Positions 45,539-53,894 of a DNA stretch of 64,000 nucleotides are shown here, piece after piece. A program made the translations under genes and the position numbers. Each line of letters opens with the position of its first letter. Position 1 is the first letter of the stretch. The stretch is from Glycomyces terrestris. GTDB lineage: Bacteria; Actinomycetota; Actinomycetes; Mycobacteriales; Micromonosporaceae. The notes below the pieces were generated by a model. That model made no database searches, was not told the origin of the DNA, and saw only the letters and a list, made by a program, of their open reading frames with translations. The stretch lies in assembly GCF_003933745.1 (NCBI RefSeq), contig NZ_RSEB01000003.1, positions 832,243-896,242 on the forward strand, read 5' to 3'.

Positions 45539-45568
45539 TTGACCCGTAGCACCGGGTGTCGATACGGT
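45539..45568 (+). promoter_or_regulatory. Promoter of the TetR gene
   Basis: -35 TTGACC (45539-45544), 18-bp spacer, -10 TACGGT (45563-45568), then 7 nt to GTG at 45576. Transcription would start at the start codon (leaderless). Confidence 0.65.
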
Positions 45569-45575
45569 GCCTAAC

Positions 45576-46244
45576 GTGAGCAGAAATAAGAACGCCGATT
45601 TGGACAGAGTCCTTCGCGCTGCGACACGGGTGTTCCTGGACCGGGGGTTCTCCGCGACCTCCATGTCGGACCTCGTGGCCGCCACCGGCATGAACCGCGC
45701 CGGGCTCTACGCCGCGTTCGGCTCCAAGCACCAGCTGTACATCACCGCGCTCCAGCGATATAGGGACGACACCGAACCCGAGCTGCGCGCCATCACCCGC
45801 CGCGCCGTCGACCCCGGCACCGGCGACGAGCAGACCGCGACAGGCGCCCTCGACGCGATCGGGGACCTCCTCGACGTCGTCGTCCGCCACTCCAAGGAGG
45901 GCGGCTTCATCGTGCGCGCCGCCGTCGAGCTCGCCGACGACCCCGCCACCGTGCGCCGCGTCCAGGACGCCTGGGACGACCTCGAACACGACCTCGCCGC
46001 CGTCCTCGCCCGCGCCGTCGCCCAAGGGGAACTCGACCCCGCGGCCGACCCCGCCCGCCTCGCCCGCACCGCCCTCGTGTTCGTGCAGGGCGCGCTCGTC
46101 ACCGGCCACGCCGACGAGAACGAGGCCCGCCTCGCCGACGCCGCCGCCGGCCTGGTCGACCTCCTGGCCTCCTACAGGCCCTCGGCCACCGCCGCGCCGA
46201 TCCGCAGCCAGGCCGCGGACGAGGCCTTGCTCAACGAGTCGTAG
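45576..46244 (+). CDS. TetR-family transcriptional regulator
   Basis: A 222-residue TetR protein: VLRAATRVFLDRGFSATSM and the HTH helix MNRAGLYAAFGSKHQLYITA are typical of the branch with a TetR_C helical ligand domain. GTG at 45576 is chosen over GTG at 45567 because a -35/-10 pair points to the former as transcription start. Divergent from the cobalamin cluster, but the riboswitch lies between, so a link is only possible. Its last 73 bp overlap the end of the convergent ParA-like gene. Confidence 0.9.
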   Translation: MSRNKNADLDRVLRAATRVFLDRGFSATSMSDLVAATGMNRAGLYAAFGSKHQLYITALQRYRDDTEPELRAITRRAVDPGTGDEQTATGALDAIGDLLDVVVRHSKEGGFIVRAAVELADDPATVRRVQDAWDDLEHDLAAVLARAVAQGELDPAADPARLARTALVFVQGALVTGHADENEARLADAAAGLVDLLASYRPSATAAPIRSQAADEALLNES

Positions 46245-47401
46245 CGGATCGGCTCGCCCGAGTCCAGCAGCTTCTCGTACGGCGCCAGCAGCACCGCCCG
46301 GGTCCGGGCCGCGAAGTGCCGCTGCACCGCCGGCAGGTCCACGTCCTTGCGGTGGGCCGGCATCGACACCACCGACACCGCGCCGCGCACCAGGTCCCGC
46401 CGCCCGGTCTGCTCCAGGTGGTCGAGCATCCTCGCCGCGGTCTCCGCCGAGTCGTTGCGCGCCGACATCGTCACCACCAGCTGGTCGGTCGCGTCGATCG
46501 CCGCCTGCCAGTTCGCGGCCCGCACGTTGTTCCCCGTGTCGACCACGATCAGCTTGTAGAACCGCGACACCGCCTCGCGCAGGTCGCCGAACGCCTGCGC
46601 CGTCAGCATCTCCCCGGCCGTCGCCGACTCGTCCGAGGCGAGCACGTCGAACATCGCCCCGCCCTGCGCGCGCACGTACTGCGACAGGTCCCCGATCCGG
46701 CCCGTCGGGCCCTTGAAGTGGTCGAGGTCGCGCAGCAGGTCCCGGACGGTGCGCACATGGAAGTCCTGCTGGGCGCGCATGCCCAGCGTCCCCTGCGTCT
46801 CGTTGTTGTCCCACGCGAGCACGTACCCGCCGCGGTGGCGGCCGAACGTCATCGCGAGCATGAGGACCGCGACGGTCTTGCCCGCCCCGCCCTTCGGGTT
46901 CACGACGGTGATCTGGCGCAGGCCCCCGAAGTTGCGGCGCACGGTCTCGACCGCGCGCTGGCGGGCGCGCTCGCGCGGGCCGGGCGGGAGGGCGACCATG
47001 CCGAACGAGAGCCGGTGCAGGGCCCCGCGCAGGCCGGTCTCGGCGACCGGCGGGCGCGGCGGCACGACCCGGCGGGACGCGAAGTCGTCGGCGGTGACCC
47101 CGAGGCGCTCCAGGGCGCCGGCGTGGTCGGGGAACGCGGGCACCGGCAGCGACCCGGTCGGGCCCTGCGCCGGCGGCGTCGGCCAGCCGCCCGCGGCCGG
47201 CGTCCCCGCGGCCTGCGGCCCGGCGGGCATCGGCGTCGCGGGAGGCGGGGGCGCGCTCGGCACGTGGTCGGAGGTGCGGGGGTTGTGGACGGTCTCGGGA
47301 CCGGCCGCGAACTGCGCGTTCACTTCCGGGGGCGCGAACGGGGACCAGGCGGGAGCATCCGGCCGGTGCAGAGGAACGGTGTCCTCTTCGGTGTGCTCCA
47401 T
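46172..47401 (-). CDS. MinD/ParA-like ATPase with Pro-rich N-terminus
   Basis: A 409-residue protein. The first 120 residues are Pro/Ala/Gly-rich and probably disordered. Then comes a ParA/MinD-type ATPase with the deviant Walker A NPKGGAGKT (signature Lys170, Lys175), a DNNETQGTLG switch region and VVDTGNN Walker B. This is the layout of actinobacterial ATPases linked to type VII secretion (EspI-like) and polar positioning, but no ESX genes are in the window. The 3' end overlaps the TetR gene on the other strand by 73 bp. Confidence 0.87.
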   Translation of the reverse strand: MEHTEEDTVPLHRPDAPAWSPFAPPEVNAQFAAGPETVHNPRTSDHVPSAPPPPATPMPAGPQAAGTPAAGGWPTPPAQGPTGSLPVPAFPDHAGALERLGVTADDFASRRVVPPRPPVAETGLRGALHRLSFGMVALPPGPRERARQRAVETVRRNFGGLRQITVVNPKGGAGKTVAVLMLAMTFGRHRGGYVLAWDNNETQGTLGMRAQQDFHVRTVRDLLRDLDHFKGPTGRIGDLSQYVRAQGGAMFDVLASDESATAGEMLTAQAFGDLREAVSRFYKLIVVDTGNNVRAANWQAAIDATDQLVVTMSARNDSAETAARMLDHLEQTGRRDLVRGAVSVVSMPAHRKDVDLPAVQRHFAARTRAVLLAPYEKLLDSGEPIRYDSLSKASSAAWLRIGAAVAEGL

Positions 47402-47491
47402 CGGGACTCCCAGCGTGAGACGGCGGTTACCCGCCTATTGTGTCCCATGCCTCCGTGTCCGCGCGGGAACTCCGCGTGGTCGGCCCCGCCG

Positions 47492-48814
47492 CTACAGCAG
47501 GCGCGGCTGCTCAGGGCCCGAGCGCACCTGCGGGACCATCCCGAATGGACTGAACAGGCCCTGGTCCACATCGGCCAGGAGCGGCGATCCGGCACCGGTG
47601 TGGGAGACGTAGGCGAGGTCGCGGGTGCGGCCGAGGGCGACGTACAGCTCGCGGCGGGCCGCGGCCGTGTTCGGCCACTCCTCGGCGGTCACGCCCGTGA
47701 GGCACACCACCCGGTACTCGCCGTCGGCGGCCTCGGCGACCGACATGCCGTCGGGGCCGATGACCGCGAGCTCGTCGGGGCCGACCCCGAGTTCGGCGAG
47801 CCGGTCGGTGAGGACCTCCACGAAGCGCTTCTCGTCGTCGGCGTCCACGGCGAAGTAGCGGCCGATGCCCGAGCCTTCGAGGGCCGGGCGCTCGGGCTGC
47901 ACGAGGCGGCCCGGGACGCGGCTGATCGGCTCGATCACCTGCGAGGCGGCGACGAGGACGGCGGCGGGGCTGCGGTGGTTGCGCGACAGGCGCATCACGT
48001 GCGCCTGCGGGAACTGCTCCGCGAACGCCGCGAACGCGGCCGGGTCGCCGGCGCACAGCGCCGAGTCCGGGTCGCCGGTCGCGGTCACGTCCGCCTCCGG
48101 GCCGCGGTGCTCGACGAGCTGGCGGAACAGGCGCATCGGCATGCGCGGCAGGTCGTCGATGAACAGGTGCCCGAGCTCGGGCGGGGACGCGGCGGCGAAG
48201 TCGTCGAACTCGGCGACGGTGATCGCGGCGGCCTCGCGGCCCAGCAGCGTCCCCAGCTCGCGGCGGATGCGCGCGGCCCCCGCGGTGGACGCGGCCAGCA
48301 CCAGGCACTGCCGCGCGGGCACGCCCAGCTCCTGCACCAGGTAGGCGGTGCGGCGGATGAGCAGGTGCGTCTTCCCGGTGCCGGGGGAGGCGTTGATGAG
48401 CAGCGGCCCGCGCCCGGCGGAGGCGGCGACGCGCTGCATCGCGTCGAGCGAGTCGAGCAGGCCCGCACCCACCTCGTCCATGCCGGTGAGCAGCGGCGCG
48501 GACTCCAGCCACGGGTCGGGCGTCCGCGTCGTCAACGCCGGCTCGGGCATGGGCACGGCTTCGCGGACGTATCGGGAGTGGGGCCGGTGCGAGCGGCGGC
48601 GCCGCTCGGCGGTGGTCCGCATGTCGGCCGAGAGCTCGAACAGCGGCGACGCCACCTGCGGCTGCTTTCGTTCATCCGGACGGCGCACACATGCATCCTC
48701 GCAGACAGGCGACGCGCCCGAGCCAGCGGCTCCCGACCCCGCCCCGCCACCGCCCGCCGGACACGACCCCGACTCGCAACAGCAGCCCGTGTCGCACCAG
48801 TGGCATACGGTCAT
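47492..48814 (-). CDS. Small UvrD/superfamily 1 helicase-like protein with Cys-rich N-terminus
   Basis: A 440-residue ATPase. It begins with a Cys cluster (CHWCDTGCCCESGSC) that could bind zinc, then a Gly/Ser linker. Helicase parts: Walker A NASPGTGKTHLL (Lys148), Walker B HLFIDDLP, motif IV-like RLSRNHRSPAAV and motif VI-like ELYVALGRTRD. It lacks the large 1B/2B insertions of true UvrD/Rep, so unwinding is uncertain; a nucleic acid-dependent ATPase is safer. Divergence from helicases is notable. 90 bp upstream of the ParA-like gene on the same strand. Confidence 0.78.
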   Translation of the reverse strand: MTVCHWCDTGCCCESGSCPAGGGGAGSGAAGSGASPVCEDACVRRPDERKQPQVASPLFELSADMRTTAERRRRSHRPHSRYVREAVPMPEPALTTRTPDPWLESAPLLTGMDEVGAGLLDSLDAMQRVAASAGRGPLLINASPGTGKTHLLIRRTAYLVQELGVPARQCLVLAASTAGAARIRRELGTLLGREAAAITVAEFDDFAAASPPELGHLFIDDLPRMPMRLFRQLVEHRGPEADVTATGDPDSALCAGDPAAFAAFAEQFPQAHVMRLSRNHRSPAAVLVAASQVIEPISRVPGRLVQPERPALEGSGIGRYFAVDADDEKRFVEVLTDRLAELGVGPDELAVIGPDGMSVAEAADGEYRVVCLTGVTAEEWPNTAAARRELYVALGRTRDLAYVSHTGAGSPLLADVDQGLFSPFGMVPQVRSGPEQPRLL

Positions 48815-49026
48815 GGAAAGGGGACTCGCCGCGGGACAAATCCGGAAAATCCGCTTTCACGTTCCGGCCGCGAACGCCACGCGCACCCGCCGCTCGCCCT
48901 GCGCTACCGCGGTGTTCGCCGGGGCTCCTCACCCGGGCCCGCCTCACCGCGCCGACCCGGCACTCCCGCTGAGCCGTCGCGCGCACCGCGCTTCCGCGCC
49001 CGATCCGGCCCGCGGCCCGACCGGAC

Positions 49027-49266
49027 TCAGCCGCCCGCGAACGGCGGCAGCACCTCGACCGTGACCCCCGCGGGGAGCGCCGTCTCGGGGTCCTTCGCGG
49101 CCAGGCCGTCGACCAGCAGCGTCGAGGCCGACAGCACCTTCCCGAACGCCGGGCCGTGCCGCTGCGCCAGGACCGCCTTGAGCTCGCGCACGTCGGCGGC
49201 GCTCACCTGCTCCTCGCCGCGCCCCGCGGCCGCCTTCGCGCCCGCGAAGTACCGCACCGTGACCAC
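49027..49266 (-). CDS. moaD: MoaD-like molybdopterin synthase small subunit
   Basis: A 79-residue ubiquitin-like protein with VTVRYFAGAKAAAG at the start and the C-terminal LPPFAGG whose last Gly carries sulfur as thiocarboxylate. It donates sulfur to precursor Z in molybdenum cofactor synthesis with MoaE, which is not in the window. The start is GTG at 49266, two bases after the moaA stop and 6 nt after GGAGG, so it is the second gene of a moaA-moaD operon. Confidence 0.9.
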   Translation of the reverse strand: MVTVRYFAGAKAAAGRGEEQVSAADVRELKAVLAQRHGPAFGKVLSASTLLVDGLAAKDPETALPAGVTVEVLPPFAGG

Positions 49267-49268
49267 CC

Positions 49269-50306
49269 TCAGCCTCCGATCGCCGACATCGGGCGGGCCG
49301 GCTGGAGGAACGACGGGTCGTCGATGCCGTGTCCGGGGAGCTTGCCCCACATCGCCTCCCGCCACCGCTCGGCGACCTCCGCGTCCGAGGCGCCCTCGCG
49401 CAGGAGCCCGCGCAGGTCGGTCTCGCCGCGCGCGAACAGGCAGTTGCGGACCTGCCCGTCCGCGGTGAGGCGGGTGCGGTCGCAGTCGCCGCAGAAGGGG
49501 CGCGTGACCGAGCCGATGACGCCCACCTTCGCCGGCCCGCCGTCGACCAGCCAGGTCTCGGCCGGGGCCGAGCCGCGGTGCGCGGGGTCGGGCTCGAGGT
49601 CGAACTCGGCGCGGAGCGCGTCGAGGATCTCGGCCGCGGTGACCATCTCGTCGCGGCGCCACACGCCGGCGGCGTCGAGCGGCATCTGCTCGATGAACCG
49701 CAGCTCGTAGCCGTGCTCGAGCGCGAAGCGCAGCAGCGCGGGCGCCTCGCCGTCGTTGACGCCGCGCATGAGCACGGTGTTGATCTTGACGGGGGCGAGT
49801 CCGGCGGCGGCCGCGCCCTCGATGCCCCGCAGCGTCGCCTCCAGGCGGTCGCGCTTGGCGAGCTCCTTGAACGTGTCGGCCCGGAGCGTGTCGAGGGAGA
49901 CGTTGACGCGGTCGAGCCCGGCGTCCACGAGCGCCCCGGCGAGCCGGTCGAGGCCGATCGCGTTGGTGGTCAGGGAGATCTCGGGCCGCGGCGCGAGGGC
50001 CGCGGCGGCCCGCACGATGTCGACCAGGCCCGGGCGCAGGAGCGGCTCGCCGCCGGTGAAGCGCACTTCGCGCACGCCGAGGTCCTCGACGGCGATGCGG
50101 ACCAGGCGCGCGACCTCCTCGTCGGTCAGGAGCGTGGGCTTGGGCAGCCACGGGAGCCCGGCCTCGGGCATGCAGTAGGTGCAGCGCAGGTTGCACCGGT
50201 CGGTGAGCGAGACGCGGAGGTCGGTGGCGACGCGCCCGTGCCGGTCCCGCAGGGCGCCTTGGGCGCGCGCCGCGGGGGCGCCGGGTGCGGGGTTCGGTGC
50301 AGGCAT
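49269..50306 (-). CDS. moaA: GTP 3',8-cyclase MoaA
   Basis: A 345-residue radical SAM enzyme that converts GTP in the first step of molybdenum cofactor synthesis. The SAM cluster motif is RCNLRCTYCMPE, followed by FTGGEPLLRP. The second cluster's cysteines lie in PFCGDCDRTRL and VRNCLF. The C-terminus ends in the GG pair needed to bind SAM cleavage partners (MSAIGG). TACGCT (50318-50313) ends 6 nt before the ATG, so the mRNA is probably leaderless; that promoter lies within the end of the kinase gene upstream. Confidence 0.96.
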   Translation of the reverse strand: MPAPNPAPGAPAARAQGALRDRHGRVATDLRVSLTDRCNLRCTYCMPEAGLPWLPKPTLLTDEEVARLVRIAVEDLGVREVRFTGGEPLLRPGLVDIVRAAAALAPRPEISLTTNAIGLDRLAGALVDAGLDRVNVSLDTLRADTFKELAKRDRLEATLRGIEGAAAAGLAPVKINTVLMRGVNDGEAPALLRFALEHGYELRFIEQMPLDAAGVWRRDEMVTAAEILDALRAEFDLEPDPAHRGSAPAETWLVDGGPAKVGVIGSVTRPFCGDCDRTRLTADGQVRNCLFARGETDLRGLLREGASDAEVAERWREAMWGKLPGHGIDDPSFLQPARPMSAIGG

Positions 50307-50326
50307 GGTTCGAGCGTAGTCCCCCA

Positions 50327-51226
50327 CTATGACAGTTTCGTAAAGTGAGACACGAGTCCCATGAGTTGAGAGCGGTAGGCGGCGCCGAAGAGCGTCGTGT
50401 GGACCAGGAGCGGGAACACCTGGTGCAGCGGCACCCGCTCCTCCCAGCCGTCGGCGAGCGGCGCGGCCTCGTCGTACGCGGCGAGGATCGTCTCCAGCAG
50501 CGGCGTCCCGCCCCACAGGCGCAGGTTCGCCAGGTCGGTCTCGCGGTGCCCGCCGTGCGCGGCCGGGTCGATGAGCCAGGCCCGCTCGGCCCCCCACAGG
50601 ACGTTCCCCCACCACAGGTCGCCGTGGACGCGCGCGGGCGGCTCCTCAGGCCCGGCGAGCCGGTCGAGGCGGGAGGCGAGGCGCTCGACCGCGGCGGCGT
50701 CCGCCGCGCTCAGGGCCCCGTTGTCGCGCGAGGGCTTCAGGTACGGCGCGATCCGGCGGGCCGCGTACCACTCGGCCCACGTCCCCCCGGCCGGGTCGTT
50801 GTCCATGAAGGTCTCGCCGATGTAGCCGCGCCAGGGCGCGCCGAACCGGTCGGCCCCGGCGGCGTGCATGAGGGCCAGCTCGCGCCCGAGCCCGGCCGCG
50901 TGCTCGCGGGTCGGCGCGGCCGGCTCGATCCACGGCTCGACGAGCATCGCGTCGTCGGCGTGCAGCAGCGGCACCGCGGCCGCGGTCGCCTCGCCGAGCC
51001 AGCGCAGCCCGTTCGCCTCGGCGGCGAGGTAGCCGGGGGCGCGGCCCTCGGCGAACTTCGCGAACAGGTGCGAGCCGTCGTCGAACGTGAGGCGCTGCGC
51101 GGACGCCGAGCCGGCGCTCGGGGTCTCGAGCGGCATCGAGAAGTCGTTGGCCTTGACCGGGGTCGTGCGCACCCGCTGGTGCTCGATGAGCTGCGGCAGC
51201 AGCCGGAGGTCGGGGGCTTCGCTCAC
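50327..51226 (-). CDS. Fructosamine kinase-family protein
   Basis: A 299-residue kinase of the fructosamine/ketosamine kinase family, which phosphorylates glycated amines so that they decompose (deglycation). Marks: FAKFAEGRAPGYLAAEANGLRWL, the catalytic loop HGDLWWGNVLW and the metal loop IDPAAHGGHRETDLA. GTG at 51226 lies 6 nt after TACATT (51238-51233), a leaderless start. Located 20 bp before moaA, but moaA seems to have its own promoter. Divergent from a sulfotransferase gene. Confidence 0.9.
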   Translation of the reverse strand: MSEAPDLRLLPQLIEHQRVRTTPVKANDFSMPLETPSAGSASAQRLTFDDGSHLFAKFAEGRAPGYLAAEANGLRWLGEATAAAVPLLHADDAMLVEPWIEPAAPTREHAAGLGRELALMHAAGADRFGAPWRGYIGETFMDNDPAGGTWAEWYAARRIAPYLKPSRDNGALSAADAAAVERLASRLDRLAGPEEPPARVHGDLWWGNVLWGAERAWLIDPAAHGGHRETDLANLRLWGGTPLLETILAAYDEAAPLADGWEERVPLHQVFPLLVHTTLFGAAYRSQLMGLVSHFTKLS

Positions 51227-51304
51227 GCTTTCAATGTAGCTGAACGCGAACCGCGCGCACGGCATGAAAAACTCCTCGTGTTCGCACCCCTTGAGGAGGA
51301 CCCC

Positions 51305-52498
51305 ATGCGCCGCACCGCTCACTGGCTCACCGCCGTCAACACGATGGGCGCCCCGCGCGTCCGCCGCCAGCGGAGGGGGGTCGACCGGGTCTTCGACGGC
51401 ATGGTCCGCCGCGCCGAGCAGCAGGCGGGGAGCGACGCCTCGGCCGCCCCCGCGTTCATCGACTCCTACCGGTTCCTGATGCGCCAGATCGCCAGGCTCG
51501 ACTCGCTGTCGCTCATCGGCTGGCAGGGCTTCGTCGACGACCTCACCCGCCGCATGACCAACCACCTCCGCGTCGAGCGGCTCATCGCCGAGCACCCGGA
51601 GATCGCGGCGTCCCCGGTCCGGCGGCCCATCGTCGTGGTGGGGCTGCCGCGCACCGCGACGACGCTCACCCACAAGGTCCTGATCCAGCCGGAGGGCAAC
51701 CGGGCGCCGCTCATGTGGGAGCTCATGAACACGCAGCGGGGCGACATCGACCCGAAGCTGCGCGACAAGCTCATCAAGGACGCGCAGACGATGGCGTCCC
51801 TGGCGAGCAAGGCGTCCCCGGTGTGGGACCTCATCCACCCGATGAACGCGCTCCAGCCCGAGGAGTGCGTGTTCGCGCTGCCGCACGGCTACCAGTTCCT
51901 GACGCGCGCGACGATGCCGGCGTACCGCCGCTGGGTGGACGAGCGCGACTACACCGAGGACTACGAGCACCTGAAGCGGGTGCTCCAGGTGCTCCAGTGG
52001 AACCAGCCGGAGTGCCGGTGGGTGCTCAAGTCGCCGTTCCACCTGTTCAACCTGGACGTGCTGCTCAAGGTGTTCGGCGACGCCACGGTGGTGTGGATGC
52101 ACCGCGACCCGTCGACGGTCATGGGCTCGTGGTGCTCCCTTGTGGAGACCGGGCGGGCCCTGCACCACCGCTCGTACGACCCCGCGGCGCTGGGTCCCGA
52201 ATGGCTGGACATCTTCGGGAAGGGCGTCGCGAAGGCCCGCGCGGTGCGCTCGGGAGCGCGCCGGGAGCGGTTCGTGGACGTCCCGTACCACTCGCTGACG
52301 GCCGACCCGTACGGCTACATGCCGAAGCTGTTCGAGCGGCTCGATCTGGAGTGGACCGCGAAGGAGGAGGGGAACCTCGAGCAGGTGCTCGCCCGGCCCG
52401 GGATGCGCCGCAGCCACGAGTACCACCTGTCGCGCTACGGGATCGACATCGACGACGTCGAGGCGGCGTTCGGCGACTACGGCCGACTCGGCTTCTGA
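51305..52498 (+). CDS. Sulfotransferase-family protein
   Basis: A 397-residue PAPS-dependent sulfotransferase-like protein. The 5'-phosphosulfate loop is VGLPRTATTLTHKVL, and the 3'-phosphate site is HRDPSTVMGSWCSL. The C-terminal half keeps VPYHSLTADPYGYM. The acceptor could be a glycolipid, sterol or other alcohol; nothing nearby tells. The ATG at 51305 has GGAGG five bases upstream; the frame stays open upstream for over 300 codons on chance GC bias. A hairpin follows. Confidence 0.88.
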   Translation: MRRTAHWLTAVNTMGAPRVRRQRRGVDRVFDGMVRRAEQQAGSDASAAPAFIDSYRFLMRQIARLDSLSLIGWQGFVDDLTRRMTNHLRVERLIAEHPEIAASPVRRPIVVVGLPRTATTLTHKVLIQPEGNRAPLMWELMNTQRGDIDPKLRDKLIKDAQTMASLASKASPVWDLIHPMNALQPEECVFALPHGYQFLTRATMPAYRRWVDERDYTEDYEHLKRVLQVLQWNQPECRWVLKSPFHLFNLDVLLKVFGDATVVWMHRDPSTVMGSWCSLVETGRALHHRSYDPAALGPEWLDIFGKGVAKARAVRSGARRERFVDVPYHSLTADPYGYMPKLFERLDLEWTAKEEGNLEQVLARPGMRRSHEYHLSRYGIDIDDVEAAFGDYGRLGF

Positions 52499-52505
52499 CG
52501 CGCCG

Positions 52506-52534
52506 AGGGCCGGGCCGCGGTGCGGCCCGGCCCT
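52506..52534 (+). terminator. Terminator hairpin after the sulfotransferase gene
   Basis: Perfect 13-bp stem (52506-52518 with 52522-52534), 3-nt loop, 8 bp past the stop. Confidence 0.8.
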
Positions 52535-52668
52535 GTCCGGTGCGCGGATTCATGCCTTCGCGGGACCGGCGGCCGTTCTTGTCGGTGGCCGCCGGTACGG
52601 TCGTGATCGGCCGGGCGGCACGGCATGCGGGTGCCGGACCGCCCGGCCGGCCGAAGCCTGCGGCAGCG

Positions 52669-53784
52669 CTAACCGAGCTTCGCCGCCACGTAGTCGATCG
52701 CCTCGGTGAGCTTGGCCGCGTCGGCCGGGTCCACCGCCGGGTAGGTGGCGATGCGCAGCTGGTTGCGGCCCAGCTTGCGGTACGGCTCGGTGTCGACGAC
52801 GCCGTTGGCGCGCAGCACCTTCGCGATCGCCGCGGCGTCGACGCCCTCGAAGTCGACCGTGGCGACCACGTTCGAGCGAAGGGAGGGGTCGGTCACGAAC
52901 GGAGTGGCGAACGCGCTCGCGTCGGCCCACGAGTAGATCGTCCCGGCCGATTCGGCGCAGCGCTTGGCGGCCGCGTCGAGACCGCCGGCGGCGTTGAGCG
53001 CGTCGACCTGCTCGGCGGCGAGCACCACGGTGGCCACGGCCGGCGTGTTGTACGTCTGCTCCTTGCGGGAGTTGTCGATCGCGGTCTTCAGGTCGAGGAA
53101 CGCCGGGATGTACCGGCCGGAGGCGGCGATGCGCTCGGCGCGCTCGATCGCGGCGGGGCTGAGGATCGCGATCCACAGGCCGCCGTCCGAGGCGAGGCCC
53201 TTCTGCGGCGCGAAGTAGTAGCAGTCGGTCTCGGCGAGGTCGACCGGCAGGCCCGCGGCGGCGGAGGTCGCGTCGTGGAGCATGAGCGCGCCCTCGTGCA
53301 CGACGCGCTTGACGTCGACGGCCACGCCGGTGGAGGTCTCGTTGTGCGGGGTCGCGTAGACGTCCACGCCCTCCTCGTACGACAGGTACGCGGCGGTCCC
53401 GGGCTCGGCGGTGACGATGGTCGGGTCGCCGAGGTGCGGGGCGATCTTGATCGCCTTCGCGAACTTGGAGCCGAACTCGCCGAAGCTCGCGGCCTGGGCG
53501 CGGTCGTCGACGAGGCCGAACACGGCGACCTCCCAGAACGCGGTCGCGCCGCCGACGCCGAGGACGACCTCGTACCCGTCGGGCAGCGAGAAGAACTCGG
53601 CGAGCCCGGCGCGCAGGCGCCCGACCTGCGACTTGACGGCCTTCTGGCGGTGGGAGGTGCCCATGACGGACCTGCCGAGACCGGACAGCGCGCTGATCGC
53701 CTCGGACGGCACCTTGGAGGGGCCGGATCCGAAGCGCCCGTCGGCGGGCAGCAGCTCTGCGGGGATGGTGATCTGGTCGGTCAC
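52669..53784 (-). CDS. serC: Phosphoserine aminotransferase
   Basis: A 371-residue PLP enzyme of the actinobacterial SerC type, converting 3-phosphohydroxypyruvate to phosphoserine in serine synthesis. Marks: GSGPSKVPSEAI at the N-terminus, MGTSHRQKAVKS, and the PLP lysine at 195 (FAPQKGLASDGG). The start is GTG at 53784 with GGGAG 7 nt upstream; the long frame upstream is chance. serC near citrate synthase is a conserved neighbourhood in actinobacteria, here with a PIG-L gene inserted between. Confidence 0.95.
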   Translation of the reverse strand: MTDQITIPAELLPADGRFGSGPSKVPSEAISALSGLGRSVMGTSHRQKAVKSQVGRLRAGLAEFFSLPDGYEVVLGVGGATAFWEVAVFGLVDDRAQAASFGEFGSKFAKAIKIAPHLGDPTIVTAEPGTAAYLSYEEGVDVYATPHNETSTGVAVDVKRVVHEGALMLHDATSAAAGLPVDLAETDCYYFAPQKGLASDGGLWIAILSPAAIERAERIAASGRYIPAFLDLKTAIDNSRKEQTYNTPAVATVVLAAEQVDALNAAGGLDAAAKRCAESAGTIYSWADASAFATPFVTDPSLRSNVVATVDFEGVDAAAIAKVLRANGVVDTEPYRKLGRNQLRIATYPAVDPADAAKLTEAIDYVAAKLG

Positions 53785-53894
53785 GGTAAGGCTCCCATCT
53801 GGGTCGGTCCTGGGCCTCACTGTAAACCCGGGCCTGCGGGGCGTGATCGCGCGGGCCCGGCCCGGCCGCTGGCTGGGACGGGCGGACCGGCAGG

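Noticed and set aside
50345..51304. Upstream extension of the sulfotransferase frame by 320 codons
   Set aside because: It is antisense to the fructosamine kinase-family gene, and a GGAGG site five bases before 51305 fixes the start.
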